DNA from: Mycobacterium kiyosense
GTDB taxonomy: Bacteria; Actinomycetota; Actinomycetes; Mycobacteriales; Mycobacteriaceae
NCBI GenBank assembly: GCA_021654635.1
Contig: AP025179.1
Location: 3,844,001-3,908,000, forward strand
DNA length: 64,000 bases
Direction of reading: 5' to 3'
This document shows, in pieces, positions 54,492-64,000 of the stretch; position 1 is the stretch's first letter; each line of letters starts with the position of its first letter. A model generated the notes under the pieces. It had not been told where the DNA came from, searched no databases, and worked only from the letters and a program-made list of their open reading frames with translations. The position numbers were made by a program, and so were the translations under genes.

Positions 54492-55298
54492 ATGACCAGC
54501 AGCGTCCCGGGGCCCGATCCGTCGGACACACCGACCGGTCACCCGCCGCAGCGCCGAGGATTCGGCATCGACGTCGGCGGCAGCGGCATCAAGGGCGCGA
54601 TCGTCGACCTGGAAACCGGACAGATGATCGGCGACCGGATCAAACTGCTCACCCCCCAGCCGGCCACGCCCGCGGCCGTCGCCAAGACCATCGCCGAGGT
54701 CGTCAACGGTTTCGGTTGGACGGGCCCGCTGGGCGTGACCTATCCCGGGGTGGTCACGCACGGAATCGTGCAGACGGCGGCCAACGTCGACAAAGCCTGG
54801 ATCGGGACCAACGCCCGCGACATCATCAGCACCGCACTCAACGGCCAGGAAGTCACCATCCTCAACGACGCCGACGCGGCCGGGCTGGCCGAAGAGCGTT
54901 ACGGCGCGGGCCGGGGCCACGAGGGTCTGGTCGTGCTGCTCACCTTCGGAACCGGCATCGGTTCGGCAGTGATACACAACGGAAAGCTGATCCCCAACAC
55001 CGAGTTCGGCCACCTCGAGGTCGGCGGCAAGGAGGCCGAACACCGGGCCGCGTCGTCGGTCAAGGAAAAGAACGGGTGGAGCTACGAGAAGTGGGCCAAG
55101 CAGGTGACCAAGGTGCTGGTCGCCATCGAGAATGCGATCTGGCCCGACCTGTTCATCGCCGGCGGCGGGATCAGCCGCAAGGCCGACAAGTGGGTACATC
55201 TGCTCGAGAACCGCACCCCGGTGGTGCCCGCCACCCTGCAGAACGCCGCCGGAATCGTGGGGGCGGCAATGGCGTCGACCCAAGACGTGACGCACTGA
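54492..55298 (+). CDS. ppgK: polyphosphate glucokinase
   Basis: The 268-residue ROK-family kinase has phosphate-binding [19 protein letters not shown], catalytic [15 protein letters not shown], and adenosine-site [16 protein letters not shown]. It phosphorylates glucose with polyphosphate or ATP. ATG 54492 follows AGGAG at 54481-54485. In-frame starts upstream are less likely. Confidence 0.94.
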   Translation: MTSSVPGPDPSDTPTGHPPQRRGFGIDVGGSGIKGAIVDLETGQMIGDRIKLLTPQPATPAAVAKTIAEVVNGFGWTGPLGVTYPGVVTHGIVQTAANVDKAWIGTNARDIISTALNGQEVTILNDADAAGLAEERYGAGRGHEGLVVLLTFGTGIGSAVIHNGKLIPNTEFGHLEVGGKEAEHRAASSVKEKNGWSYEKWAKQVTKVLVAIENAIWPDLFIAGGGISRKADKWVHLLENRTPVVPATLQNAAGIVGAAMASTQDVTH

Positions 55299-55476
55299 AT
55301 TTTCGCCGCTCGACCGGTACGCGTGGGCGGTGAAGTTACAATGGTCGTCGGCGGCCGCCCAAACCGATAGCGCGCGATACTCACGCTGATATCAAACGCC
55401 GACATTCGACATAACAGACACTTTCGGTCAACCATGCCCAGACCCACCGGAAGTGCGTCCAACCGAAGGGGTGTAT

Positions 55477-56955
<1,479 letters not shown>

Positions 56956-57086
56956 GGGCGACTCCCGGCCGCCGCATCGATACTGTGGCCCCTGCCAGGC
57001 GCCCGCCAGCACGTCTTGCCGGCTCAGACACGAGATGCTCTGCGCCGCATCGGAAGTGCTCTTGTCTAGGTTGGCGCGACGGTGGC

Positions 57087-57434
57087 CTACGTCTGCACGG
57101 GCGGGAACGAACCGTCAGCGGCCGGCGGATAGGCCACCGCTTCGACCACCGCACTCACCGGCAGCGCGCCGTACAGATGCGGAAACAGCATCGACTCGGG
57201 GTCGCCCGGCACCCCCGGCTCCCACCGCACCGGTGCGACCAACGCCGCGGCATCGATGTACAGCAGCACCATGTCCCGGCGACCCGCGTAGAGGCGGTTC
57301 GCCGGCAGGTGCACCTGCTGAGGCGTCGACAGATGCACGAAGGTCTCCGCACCCGAACCGGGGGCTTCGGGACTGATCGAGCCGGCGCGGCGGGCGTCGG
57401 CCCACTCCTGCTCAGAGCACAACCGCACCAACAT
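57087..57434 (-). CDS. DUF952 domain protein
   Basis: The 115-residue protein reads MLVRLCSEQEWADARRAGSI, FVHLSTPQQVHLPANRLYAG and MVLLYIDAAALVAPVRWEP. This is the DUF952 (glutathione S-transferase-like) fold found alone in many actinobacteria. Position after sigA suggests Rv2705c. A GTG at 57449 is a possible earlier start. The function is unknown. Confidence 0.85.
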   Translation of the reverse strand: MLVRLCSEQEWADARRAGSISPEAPGSGAETFVHLSTPQQVHLPANRLYAGRRDMVLLYIDAAALVAPVRWEPGVPGDPESMLFPHLYGALPVSAVVEAVAYPPAADGSFPPVQT

Positions 57435-57578
57435 TTCCGGGGTTTGTAACACGAGGATTACCCTGCCCCAAATTTGGGCAAATATTCGTGAGAAACGACA
57501 CACCCAATAACGGTCGGGGAACAAGGCAAAAACTCCGAACGTCTGACAGAGTGAATTTATCGCCAGAACGGAGGAGCC

Positions 57579-57764
57579 ATGAACGCAACTCTGACCAGTC
57601 CCGAGCTCACTCGCGCGGACCGCTGCGACCGCTGCGGTGCCGCCGCTCGGGTCCGCGCCAAGCTGCCTTCGGGTGCTGAGCTCCTCTTCTGCCAGCACCA
57701 CGCCAACAAGCACGAAGCGAAGTTGGCGGAGCTGGCGGCCGTCCTGGAGGTCAGCGGCCAGTAA
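57579..57764 (+). CDS. small DUF7455 zinc-binding protein
   Basis: The 61-residue protein reads MNATLTSPELTRADRCDRCG, then a FCQHHANKHEAKLAELA stretch. The CxxC and CxxH pairs form a zinc knuckle. An AGGAG site precedes it. It is conserved between sigA and sigB in mycobacteria. The small frame on the opposite strand is not used. Confidence 0.85.
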   Translation: MNATLTSPELTRADRCDRCGAAARVRAKLPSGAELLFCQHHANKHEAKLAELAAVLEVSGQ

Positions 57765-57816
57765 TTGCCGCCGAACTCGCCCGGGGCCAATGCAGCGTGG
57801 CGGGTCTTCGTGAGTA

Positions 57817-58821
57817 ATGCTGGACGGGATGACCGTCGCGCAAGCTCCTAAGCCTTCCCGCCATCACGTTTGGCACCTCAGCAAAAGGACTCTGTCCAAA
57901 GCCTGGGACGACTCGATTTTCTCCGAGTCAGCCGAAGCGGGTTTTTGGACCTGCCTTTCCACGCCACCGCTGCTGCTGGGGATACTGGGGACGCTGGCGT
58001 GGGTGGCTCCGCTGTTCGGTGCGGACACGTTGTCGTCCATCACCAAGAGCATTCTGTCGACGGCCCGAAACTTCTTCTCCCCCAACGTGGTCAACGAGAT
58101 CATCGAGCCTACGATCCGGGACATCACCGCCACCGCCGGCGGCGAGGTGGCATCCCTGGGCTTCCTGATCTCGCTGTGGGCGGGGTCATCGGCGATCTCC
58201 TCGTTCGTGGACGCCATCGTTGACGCTCACGACCAGACGCCGTTGCGCCATCCGGTCCGGCAGCGGTTCTTCGCGCTGTTCCTGTACATCATGATGCTGA
58301 TTTTCGTGGTGGCGACCGCACCGGTGGCGGTGGTCGGACCCCGCAAGGTCAGCGAACACATCCCGATCGGCCTGCAGAACCTGCTGCACTACGGCTACTA
58401 CCCGGCGCTGATTCTCGGCCTGATGGCCGGGGTGACCGTCCTGTACCGGGTGGCGCTGCCGGTCCCGCTGCCGACGCATCGGCTGATACCGGGCACAGTG
58501 CTGGCCACTGTGGTGTTCCTGGTGGCCACCCTTGGCCTGCGGCTCTACCTGAGATGGATCGGCAGCACCGGTTACACCTACGGCGCGCTCGCCACACCGA
58601 TCGCGTTCCTGTTGTTCGCCTTCTTCGGTGGCTTCTCGATCATGATCGGCGCCGAACTCAACGCCGCCATCCAGGAGGAATGGCCGGCGCCTGCGACGCA
58701 CGCACACCGTCTCCGCAAATGGTTGGTCGGCCGGACCGCGGCCCTGTCCGGCAGGGAGGATCCGGCGCCTCCGACCCCGAAAGCGAGTCCAGATCCCGCG
58801 CCCGCGCAGCCGAAGACGTGA
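57817..58821 (+). CDS. YihY/BrkB-family membrane protein, Rv2707 homologue
   Basis: The 334-residue protein has about six helices and the family's VASLGFLISLWAGSSAISSF and YGALATPIAFLLFAFFGGFS. The C-terminal tail is rich in Pro and charged residues. The name 'ribonuclease BN' for this family is wrong; its function is unknown. ATG 57829 is an alternative start. Confidence 0.87.
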   Translation: MLDGMTVAQAPKPSRHHVWHLSKRTLSKAWDDSIFSESAEAGFWTCLSTPPLLLGILGTLAWVAPLFGADTLSSITKSILSTARNFFSPNVVNEIIEPTIRDITATAGGEVASLGFLISLWAGSSAISSFVDAIVDAHDQTPLRHPVRQRFFALFLYIMMLIFVVATAPVAVVGPRKVSEHIPIGLQNLLHYGYYPALILGLMAGVTVLYRVALPVPLPTHRLIPGTVLATVVFLVATLGLRLYLRWIGSTGYTYGALATPIAFLLFAFFGGFSIMIGAELNAAIQEEWPAPATHAHRLRKWLVGRTAALSGREDPAPPTPKASPDPAPAQPKT

Positions 58822-59061
58822 TCAGCCCTTCTTGAGCCGGTCGTAGATCTGTTTGCAGTCGGGGCAGACCGGCGAGCCCGGCTTGGCGGCCTTGGTCACC
58901 GGAAAAACCTCTCCGCACAACGCGACAACGTGATTGCCCATCACCGCGCTCTCGGCGATCTTGTCCTTCTTGACGTAGTGGAAGTATTTCGGAGTGTCGC
59001 TGCCGGTCCCGTCATCGGCGCGTTCATCGGCGTCGGTGCGCTCAATCGTCTGGGTCTCCAT
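58822..59061 (-). CDS. DUF3039 protein, Rv2708c homologue
   Basis: The 79-residue protein reads METQTIERTDADERADDG, then FHYVKKDKIAESAVMGNHVV and ALCGEVFP with CPDCKQIYDRLKKG. The three cysteines make a zinc site. Its stop abuts that of the convergent YihY gene. The family is conserved in Actinobacteria and of unknown function. Confidence 0.88.
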   Translation of the reverse strand: METQTIERTDADERADDGTGSDTPKYFHYVKKDKIAESAVMGNHVVALCGEVFPVTKAAKPGSPVCPDCKQIYDRLKKG

Positions 59062-59137
59062 GCCTAACATTGTGCATCCTGACCTGCCGCCTGACACCGG
59101 GGAACCACAACATGCTCAGGTGTGCAACAGTGGAGGG

Positions 59138-59536
59138 ATGAAGCGCGGCCCGCAGCTGGGTTTCGACGAAGAGGGCAAACCAGTACTGATCACTGCTGCT
59201 GCCACCTCCTACGAGGAGCAGCATCGGGCGCGGGTGCGTAAATACCTGACTTTGATGGCATTCCGGATCCCCGCACTGCTGCTGGCCGCGTTCGCTTACG
59301 GCGCCTGGCACAACGGGCTCATCTGCATGTTGATCGTGGCGGCCTCCATACCGTTGCCGTGGATGGCGGTGCTGATCGCCAACGACCGCCCGCCGCGCAG
59401 CGCCGAAGAACCGCGACGCTTCGACGACGGTCGGGGGCGGACGCCGTTGTTCCCGACCGCGGAGCGGCCGGCGCTCGAGCCGCGACGCCCGGCGCAGGCG
59501 GAATGGCAGACGATCGACCCGGACAGTTCCGACTAA
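59138..59536 (+). CDS. DUF3099 membrane protein, Rv2709 homologue
   Basis: The 132-residue protein starts with ATG after GGAGGG. It has a short N-terminal region (VLITAAATSYEEQHRARVRK), two hydrophobic helices (ALLLAAFAYGAWHNGLICML; VAASIPLPWMAVLIAN) and a Pro/Arg-rich tail. No function is known for the family. Confidence 0.88.
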   Translation: MKRGPQLGFDEEGKPVLITAAATSYEEQHRARVRKYLTLMAFRIPALLLAAFAYGAWHNGLICMLIVAASIPLPWMAVLIANDRPPRSAEEPRRFDDGRGRTPLFPTAERPALEPRRPAQAEWQTIDPDSSD

Positions 59537-59621
59537 CCGGTCCACTCGCCTCACTTCTCAGCACATTCTCAGGTCACCTCTGTATTTCTGCACGTCACAG
59601 CGTGTGAGATCGCAACCTCGT

Positions 59622-59650
59622 GGGAACTCTGCGACCGGGCTTCTCGTTAA
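59622..59650 (+). promoter_or_regulatory. SigE/SigH-type promoter of sigB
   Basis: GGGAACT (-35, 59622-59628) and CGTTAA (-10, 59645-59650) are 16 bp apart and match the GGAAC...GTT promoter pattern of mycobacterial extracytoplasmic sigma factors. sigB is known to be transcribed by SigE and SigH. The start of transcription would be near 59657, giving a leader of about 27 nt with GGGAGG before the ATG. Confidence 0.75.
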
Positions 59651-59683
59651 CCACTTACAAGTCAAGCCAACCGGGAGGGCGCA

Positions 59684-60655
59684 ATGGCCGATGCCACAAA
59701 GAGGGCGACCACAAGCCGCATTGACGGCGATCTGGATGCTCAGAGCCCAGCAGCTGACCTCGTTCGCGTATATCTGAACGGCATCGGCAAGACGGCGTTG
59801 CTCAACGCCGCTGACGAAGTCGAACTGGCCAAGCGCATCGAGGCCGGCCTTTACGCCGAGCATCTGCTGGAAACCCGAAAGCGCCTCGGCGAGAATCGGA
59901 AACGCGACCTGGCCGCGGTGGTGCGCGATGGTGAGGCCGCACGCCGTCATCTGCTGGAAGCGAACCTGCGCCTGGTGGTTTCGCTGGCCAAGCGCTACAC
60001 CGGCCGCGGCATGCCGCTGCTGGATCTCATCCAGGAAGGCAACCTGGGTCTGATCCGCGCGATGGAAAAGTTCGACTACACAAAGGGTTTCAAGTTCTCC
60101 ACGTACGCGACCTGGTGGATCCGTCAGGCCATCACCCGGGGCATGGCCGACCAGAGCCGCACCATTCGGCTGCCGGTGCATCTGGTGGAGCAGGTCAACA
60201 AGCTGGCCCGGATCAAGCGTGAGATGCACCAGAACCTGGGGCGCGAGGCCACCGACGAGGAGCTCGCCACCGAGTCCGGGATTCCGGTCGAGAAGATCAA
60301 CGATCTGCTCGAGCACAGTCGCGACCCGGTCAGCCTGGACATGCCGGTCGGCTCCGAAGAGGAGGCCCCGCTCGGTGATTTCATCGAGGACGCCGAGGCT
60401 ATGTCGGCGGAGAACGCGGTCATCGCCGAGTTGCTGCACACCGACATCCGCAGCGTGCTGGCCACTCTCGACGAGCGTGAGCACCAGGTGATCCGCCTGC
60501 GCTTCGGCCTGGACGACGGCCAGCCGCGCACCCTGGATCAGATCGGAAAGCTGTTCGGACTGTCCCGGGAACGGGTGCGGCAGATCGAGCGCGATGTCAT
60601 GTGCAAGTTGCGCCACGGCGAGCGGGCTGATCGGTTGCGGTCCTACGCCAGCTGA
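59684..60655 (+). CDS. sigB: principal-like sigma factor SigB
   Basis: The 323-residue group 2 sigma factor is nearly identical to SigA in regions 2-4 ([60 protein letters not shown]). It lacks the long N-terminal 1.1 region. It supports stress and stationary-phase transcription. The promoter matches extracytoplasmic sigma factors. A hairpin follows the stop. Confidence 0.97.
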   Translation: MADATKRATTSRIDGDLDAQSPAADLVRVYLNGIGKTALLNAADEVELAKRIEAGLYAEHLLETRKRLGENRKRDLAAVVRDGEAARRHLLEANLRLVVSLAKRYTGRGMPLLDLIQEGNLGLIRAMEKFDYTKGFKFSTYATWWIRQAITRGMADQSRTIRLPVHLVEQVNKLARIKREMHQNLGREATDEELATESGIPVEKINDLLEHSRDPVSLDMPVGSEEEAPLGDFIEDAEAMSAENAVIAELLHTDIRSVLATLDEREHQVIRLRFGLDDGQPRTLDQIGKLFGLSRERVRQIERDVMCKLRHGERADRLRSYAS

Positions 60656-60707
60656 GGCCAATGTCGGAGCAGCCGATGTAGTTTGGCAAGCTTTATCGGA
60701 GACGGTG

Positions 60708-60733
60708 TGCCCGCCGCGGTTGCGCGGCGGGCA
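60708..60733 (+). terminator. hairpin after sigB
   Basis: TGCCCGCCGCG (60708-60718) and CGCGGCGGGCA (60723-60733) form a perfect 11-bp stem with a GTTG loop, 53 bp after the sigB stop. No T-run follows, as is usual for mycobacterial intrinsic terminators. Confidence 0.6.
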
Positions 60734-60811
60734 TACTGCTGCGGTGGGGCGTTTTGCACGAACCACTCGCGCGGCTGGCGAAGTAGACTCGGCGGCAACG
60801 GAGGATGCTAA

Positions 60812-61504
60812 ATGAACGACTTGGTTGATACCACCGAGATGTACCTGCGAACGATCTACGACCTCGAAGAAGAGGGCGTGACGCCGCTGCGTGCCCGGAT
60901 CGCCGAACGCCTCGAACAGAGCGGGCCCACCGTCAGCCAGACCGTCTCGCGGATGGAACGCGACGGGCTCCTCCGCGTGGCAGGTGACCGTCACCTCGAG
61001 CTCACCGACAAGGGCCGCGCACTGGCCATCGCGGTGATGCGCAAGCACCGCCTCGCCGAGCGCCTGCTGGTCGACGTGATCGGGCTGCCGTGGGAGGAAG
61101 TGCACGCCGAAGCATGCCGGTGGGAGCACGTGATGAGCGAGGACGTCGAGCGCAGGCTGGTCAAGGTGCTCGACAATCCGACCACCTCCCCGTTCGGCGA
61201 TCCGATCCCGGGTCTGTTGGACCTCGGCGTCGGCCCGGAGTCCCGCGCCGCGGACGCCGACCTGGTCCGCCTGACCGAATTGCCGGGCGGGGCACCGGTC
61301 GCCGTCGTCGTCCGCCAGCTCACCGAACACGTCCAGGGCGACATCGACCTGATCACCAGGCTCAAGGACGCCGGTGTGGTGCCCAACGCGCGCGTCACGG
61401 TGGAGACCAGCCCCGGCGGCGGGGTGACCATCGTGATCCCCGGTCACGAGAACGTCACCCTGCCGCATGAGATGGCCCACGCCGTGAAAGTCGAAAAGGT
61501 CTGA
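60812..61504 (+). CDS. ideR: iron-dependent repressor IdeR
   Basis: This 230-residue DtxR-family regulator has an N-terminal helix-turn-helix (ERLEQSGPTVSQTVSRMERD) and all metal ligands: M10, C102, E105 and H106 (first site), H79, E83 and H98 (second). A C-terminal SH3-like domain (ARVTVETSPGGGVTIVIPG) follows. It binds iron boxes when Fe(II) is present, repressing siderophore and uptake genes. It follows sigB after a hairpin and a 156-bp gap. Confidence 0.97.
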   Translation: MNDLVDTTEMYLRTIYDLEEEGVTPLRARIAERLEQSGPTVSQTVSRMERDGLLRVAGDRHLELTDKGRALAIAVMRKHRLAERLLVDVIGLPWEEVHAEACRWEHVMSEDVERRLVKVLDNPTTSPFGDPIPGLLDLGVGPESRAADADLVRLTELPGGAPVAVVVRQLTEHVQGDIDLITRLKDAGVVPNARVTVETSPGGGVTIVIPGHENVTLPHEMAHAVKVEKV

Positions 61505-61520
61505 TCCACCCGCCAGTCCC

Positions 61521-62576
61521 CTAACCGGCGCGCCGGCGGTATTTCTGCCGCGGCGGCATGCGCACTCCGAGCTGCTCGGCCAGTTGATACCCGGTGTTGG
61601 CCAGGCGCCGAATCTCGTTGGGCCGCAACCCCGATTGCAACGCCGTATCCAGCATCCCCGCCATCCGATGATCCGGGTCGCAGCGCAGCGCGGCCTCCAG
61701 CGACACCCCCGCCAGCGGTCCGTCGCCGCGGACGTAGGCGCTGAACGCCAGCAGCACCAGGGCCTCCACCCGCCACGGCTGTGGCAGCTGCCGCGCCAGC
61801 ACCGACCACAACGACTCCGCCGCGTCGGCGCTCTCGGCGACGGCTAGGGCGTAGAGCGTGTCGCGCACCTGGGTATCGGTCAGGGCACAGCCCAGCCGAG
61901 CCACTTCGGCATCCGACAACGATTGGCCGTCCATGAAGCGGGCAGCGACCGCCAAGACGTTCTCAACGTCGTTACGGCAACAGCCCGCGGCGTCTGCCCG
62001 GCGCGCCTTCTCCCGTACCTTGGCCGCCTTCTCGACCGCCGGTGCCAGCGCGGCCGCACGTAGCGGGTCCTGCGCGATCACCGCCTGCAGGTCGGCACGC
62101 CGGGGATAGAGGCGGCGGCCGTCCAGCACCGCCGCCGCGGCCAGCGGTGACGCCGACGGATCATCGACCCCCCCGTGGGCACCGCAGTCGTCAACACAGT
62201 GCCAGCGCCCGCCGCGCGCAATCTCGTCGACCACATGCGCCGCGTACAACTCGATGTCGTACCGGGCAAGGGCATCGTTGAGCGCTTCGCACAGCCGCCG
62301 ATACTCCTCGTTGCACACCGAACAGTGCGCACCCTCGGCATCGACGATCACTACGATCGCGGCTTCCGGCTCGGCGCCGGCGGCAACCTGGGCCAGTTGG
62401 TCCACCCGGTCGATCAGGCCCTCGTCCAGGTCGGCTCGCATCACCGCGCCCAATCCACCGCGCTCCAACGACACCAAGACCAGCGATTTCTCCGGCACGA
62501 AGCCGAGGATGGCGGGCAGCGCGGCGATCAACGAGCCGGGGCGGTTCAGTTCAAAGTCGTTTCGATGCTTCGTCAT
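61521..62576 (-). CDS. DUF4192 protein, Rv2712c homologue
   Basis: The 351-residue protein has the DUF4192 domain: [20 protein letters not shown] near the N-terminus and [20 protein letters not shown] near the C-terminus. The family occurs throughout Actinobacteria and has no known function. It is convergent with ideR and divergent from sthA. The last residues are basic. Confidence 0.88.
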   Translation of the reverse strand: MTKHRNDFELNRPGSLIAALPAILGFVPEKSLVLVSLERGGLGAVMRADLDEGLIDRVDQLAQVAAGAEPEAAIVVIVDAEGAHCSVCNEEYRRLCEALNDALARYDIELYAAHVVDEIARGGRWHCVDDCGAHGGVDDPSASPLAAAAVLDGRRLYPRRADLQAVIAQDPLRAAALAPAVEKAAKVREKARRADAAGCCRNDVENVLAVAARFMDGQSLSDAEVARLGCALTDTQVRDTLYALAVAESADAAESLWSVLARQLPQPWRVEALVLLAFSAYVRGDGPLAGVSLEAALRCDPDHRMAGMLDTALQSGLRPNEIRRLANTGYQLAEQLGVRMPPRQKYRRRAG

Positions 62577-62679
62577 GACGACCACGCTGACGACCGGCAC
62601 CGTCAGTTGGTGCTCGCACAACGTGATTCGGCGCCCGCTTGTGGAGAAAGTCGCGACTGTGGGCCTTATCGTCTATCTC

Positions 62680-64000
62680 ATGACTTCCATGCGCGAATAC
62701 GACCTGGTCGTTATCGGATCAGGGCCAGGCGGACAGAAGGCCGCCATCGCCGCGGCCAAGTTGGGCAAGTCGGTCGCGATCGTGGAGCGTGGCCGGATGG
62801 TCGGCGGGGTCTGCGTGAACACCGGCACCATCCCGTCGAAAACCCTGCGCGAGGCGGTCGTCTACCTGACCGGAATGAGCCAGCGCGAACTGTACGGCGC
62901 GAGCTACCGCGTGAAGGACAAGATCACCCCGGCCGACCTGCTGGCCCGCACTCAGCATGTGATCGGCAAGCAGGTCGACGTAGTGCGTTCACAGCTGATG
63001 CGCAACCGCATCGACCTGGTCCTGGGCCACGGCCGGTTCGTCGACCCGCACACCATCCTGGTGGAGGAAGACTCCCAGGGTGAGCGTGTGACGGTCAGCG
63101 GCGACTACATCGTCATCGCCACCGGCACCAAACCGGCGCGACCGTCCGGAGTCGAGTTCGACGAGCGCCGCGTGCTGGACTCCGACGGCATCCTGGACCT
63201 GAAATCGCTGCCGGCGTCGATGGTCGTGGTGGGCGCCGGGGTGATCGGGATCGAGTACGCGTCGATGTTCGCCGCCTTGGGCACCAAGGTGACGGTGGTG
63301 GAAAAACGCGACACCATGCTCGATTTCTGCGATCCGGAGATCGTCGAAGCGCTCAAGTTCCACCTGCGCGACCTTGCGGTGACCTTCCGGTTCGGCGAGG
63401 AGGTGACCGCGGTGGACGTCGGCGCCGCGGGCACCGTCACCACGCTGGGCAGCGGCAAGCAGATTCCCGCCGAGACCGTCATGTACTCCGCCGGGCGCGA
63501 AGGCCAGACCGCGAACCTCGGCCTGGAGAACGCGGGCCTGGAAACCGACAATCGCGGCAGGATTTTCGTCGACGACCAGTTCCAGACGAAAGTCGAACAC
63601 ATCTACGCCGTCGGCGACGTCATCGGATTCCCGGCGCTGGCGGCGACCTCAATGGACCAGGGCCGGTTGGCCGCCTACCACGCCTTCGGCGAATCGACCG
63701 ACGGCATCACCGCGCTGCAGCCGATCGGCATCTACTCCATCCCGGAGATCTCCTACGTCGGAGCCACCGAGGTGGAGCTCACCAAAAACTCGATCCCCTA
63801 CGAAGTGGGAGTGTGCCGCTACCGGGAACTCGCCCGCGGACAGATCGCCGGCGACTCCTACGGCATGCTCAAGCTGCTGGTGTCCACCCGCGACCGCACG
63901 CTGCTCGGAGCGCACATCTTCGGCACCAGCGCCACCGAGATGGTCCACATCGGGCAGGCCGTCATGGGATGCGGCGGAACCGTCGACTACCTGGTCGACG
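62680..64000 (+). CDS. sthA: soluble pyridine nucleotide transhydrogenase SthA, cut by window end
   Basis: The first 440 residues are in the window. The FAD motif is [20 protein letters not shown], and [15 protein letters not shown] shows Thr where disulfide reductases have the second redox Cys, the mark of SthA. The NAD(P) motif is [20 protein letters not shown], and the second FAD motif is IYAVGDVIG. It moves hydride between NADPH and NAD+. The start at 62680 is the first of two ATGs (62680, 62689). The 3' end lies outside the window. Confidence 0.95.
   Translation, partial: MTSMREYDLVVIGSGPGGQKAAIAAAKLGKSVAIVERGRMVGGVCVNTGTIPSKTLREAVVYLTGMSQRELYGASYRVKDKITPADLLARTQHVIGKQVDVVRSQLMRNRIDLVLGHGRFVDPHTILVEEDSQGERVTVSGDYIVIATGTKPARPSGVEFDERRVLDSDGILDLKSLPASMVVVGAGVIGIEYASMFAALGTKVTVVEKRDTMLDFCDPEIVEALKFHLRDLAVTFRFGEEVTAVDVGAAGTVTTLGSGKQIPAETVMYSAGREGQTANLGLENAGLETDNRGRIFVDDQFQTKVEHIYAVGDVIGFPALAATSMDQGRLAAYHAFGESTDGITALQPIGIYSIPEISYVGATEVELTKNSIPYEVGVCRYRELARGQIAGDSYGMLKLLVSTRDRTLLGAHIFGTSATEMVHIGQAVMGCGGTVDYLVD

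Noticed and set aside
57488..57790. Minus-strand small frame opposite the DUF7455 gene, at the place of annotated Rv2706c
   Set aside because: The plus-strand protein has a ribosome site and conserved zinc pairs; the opposite frame does not.

Overview
The window is a mycobacterial chromosome segment (high GC, frequent GTG/TTG starts, 4-base stop/start overlaps). From about 26.7 kb to the end the gene order follows the Mycobacterium tuberculosis block clpC2 to sthA (Rv2667-Rv2713). The species cannot be fixed from sequence alone. It is not M. tuberculosis: the tRNA locus carries a different mobile element, and a cation/proton antiporter stands where M. tuberculosis has Rv2683-Rv2688c.

0-10.25 kb: a tRNA cluster (Val-CAC on the minus strand, then Gly, Cys and Val-GAC on the plus strand), with a 9.8 kb prophage-like element in the 3' end of tRNA-Val(GAC). 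A 24-bp direct repeat bounds it (471-494 and 10230-10253). It encodes a tyrosine integrase, an excisionase-like protein, a frameshifted P-loop ATPase, a WhiB-like protein fused to a helix-turn-helix, an HNH remnant, an HK97-type capsid protein and a 753-residue tape-measure-like protein. No terminase, portal, protease, tail-tube or lysis gene was recognised. It looks like a phage satellite that brings its own head and tail-length proteins.

10.25-26.6 kb: accessory DNA. It begins with genes resembling the left edge of the satellite, suggesting an older element stacked at the same tRNA. Then follow a VapBC45-like toxin-antitoxin pair, an IS21-family element inserted in a zinc-ribbon gene, a small cluster of unknown genes, a MarR-controlled three-gene operon with a palindromic operator, an ABC transporter with a fused double permease, a DHA2-type MFS exporter, an alpha/beta hydrolase and a DUF732 secreted protein.

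26.7-64 kb: core genome. clpC2 has twin palindromes directly before its start. Then come the Rv2668-Rv2675c homologues (acetyltransferase, ZapE-type ATPase, RibD-like reductase, lipoprotein hydrolase, aftC, msrB, methyltransferase), the heme genes hemQ-hemG-hemE, echA15, a DUF3000 gene, RNase D and dxs. A cation-transport neighbourhood follows (CPA1 antiporter, TrmA-like methyltransferase, APC permease, ceoB, ceoC). The end holds dut, cei (with a CRP-type site upstream), suhB, ppgK, sigA, sigB (with an extracytoplasmic-sigma type promoter), ideR and a partial sthA.

A quality warning: at least a dozen genes between 3.6 and 36.7 kb carry frameshifts, several compensating and many at homopolymers or short repeats. 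They include hemG, expected to be essential. Some or many are probably sequence errors, so gene loss in that part should be read with care.
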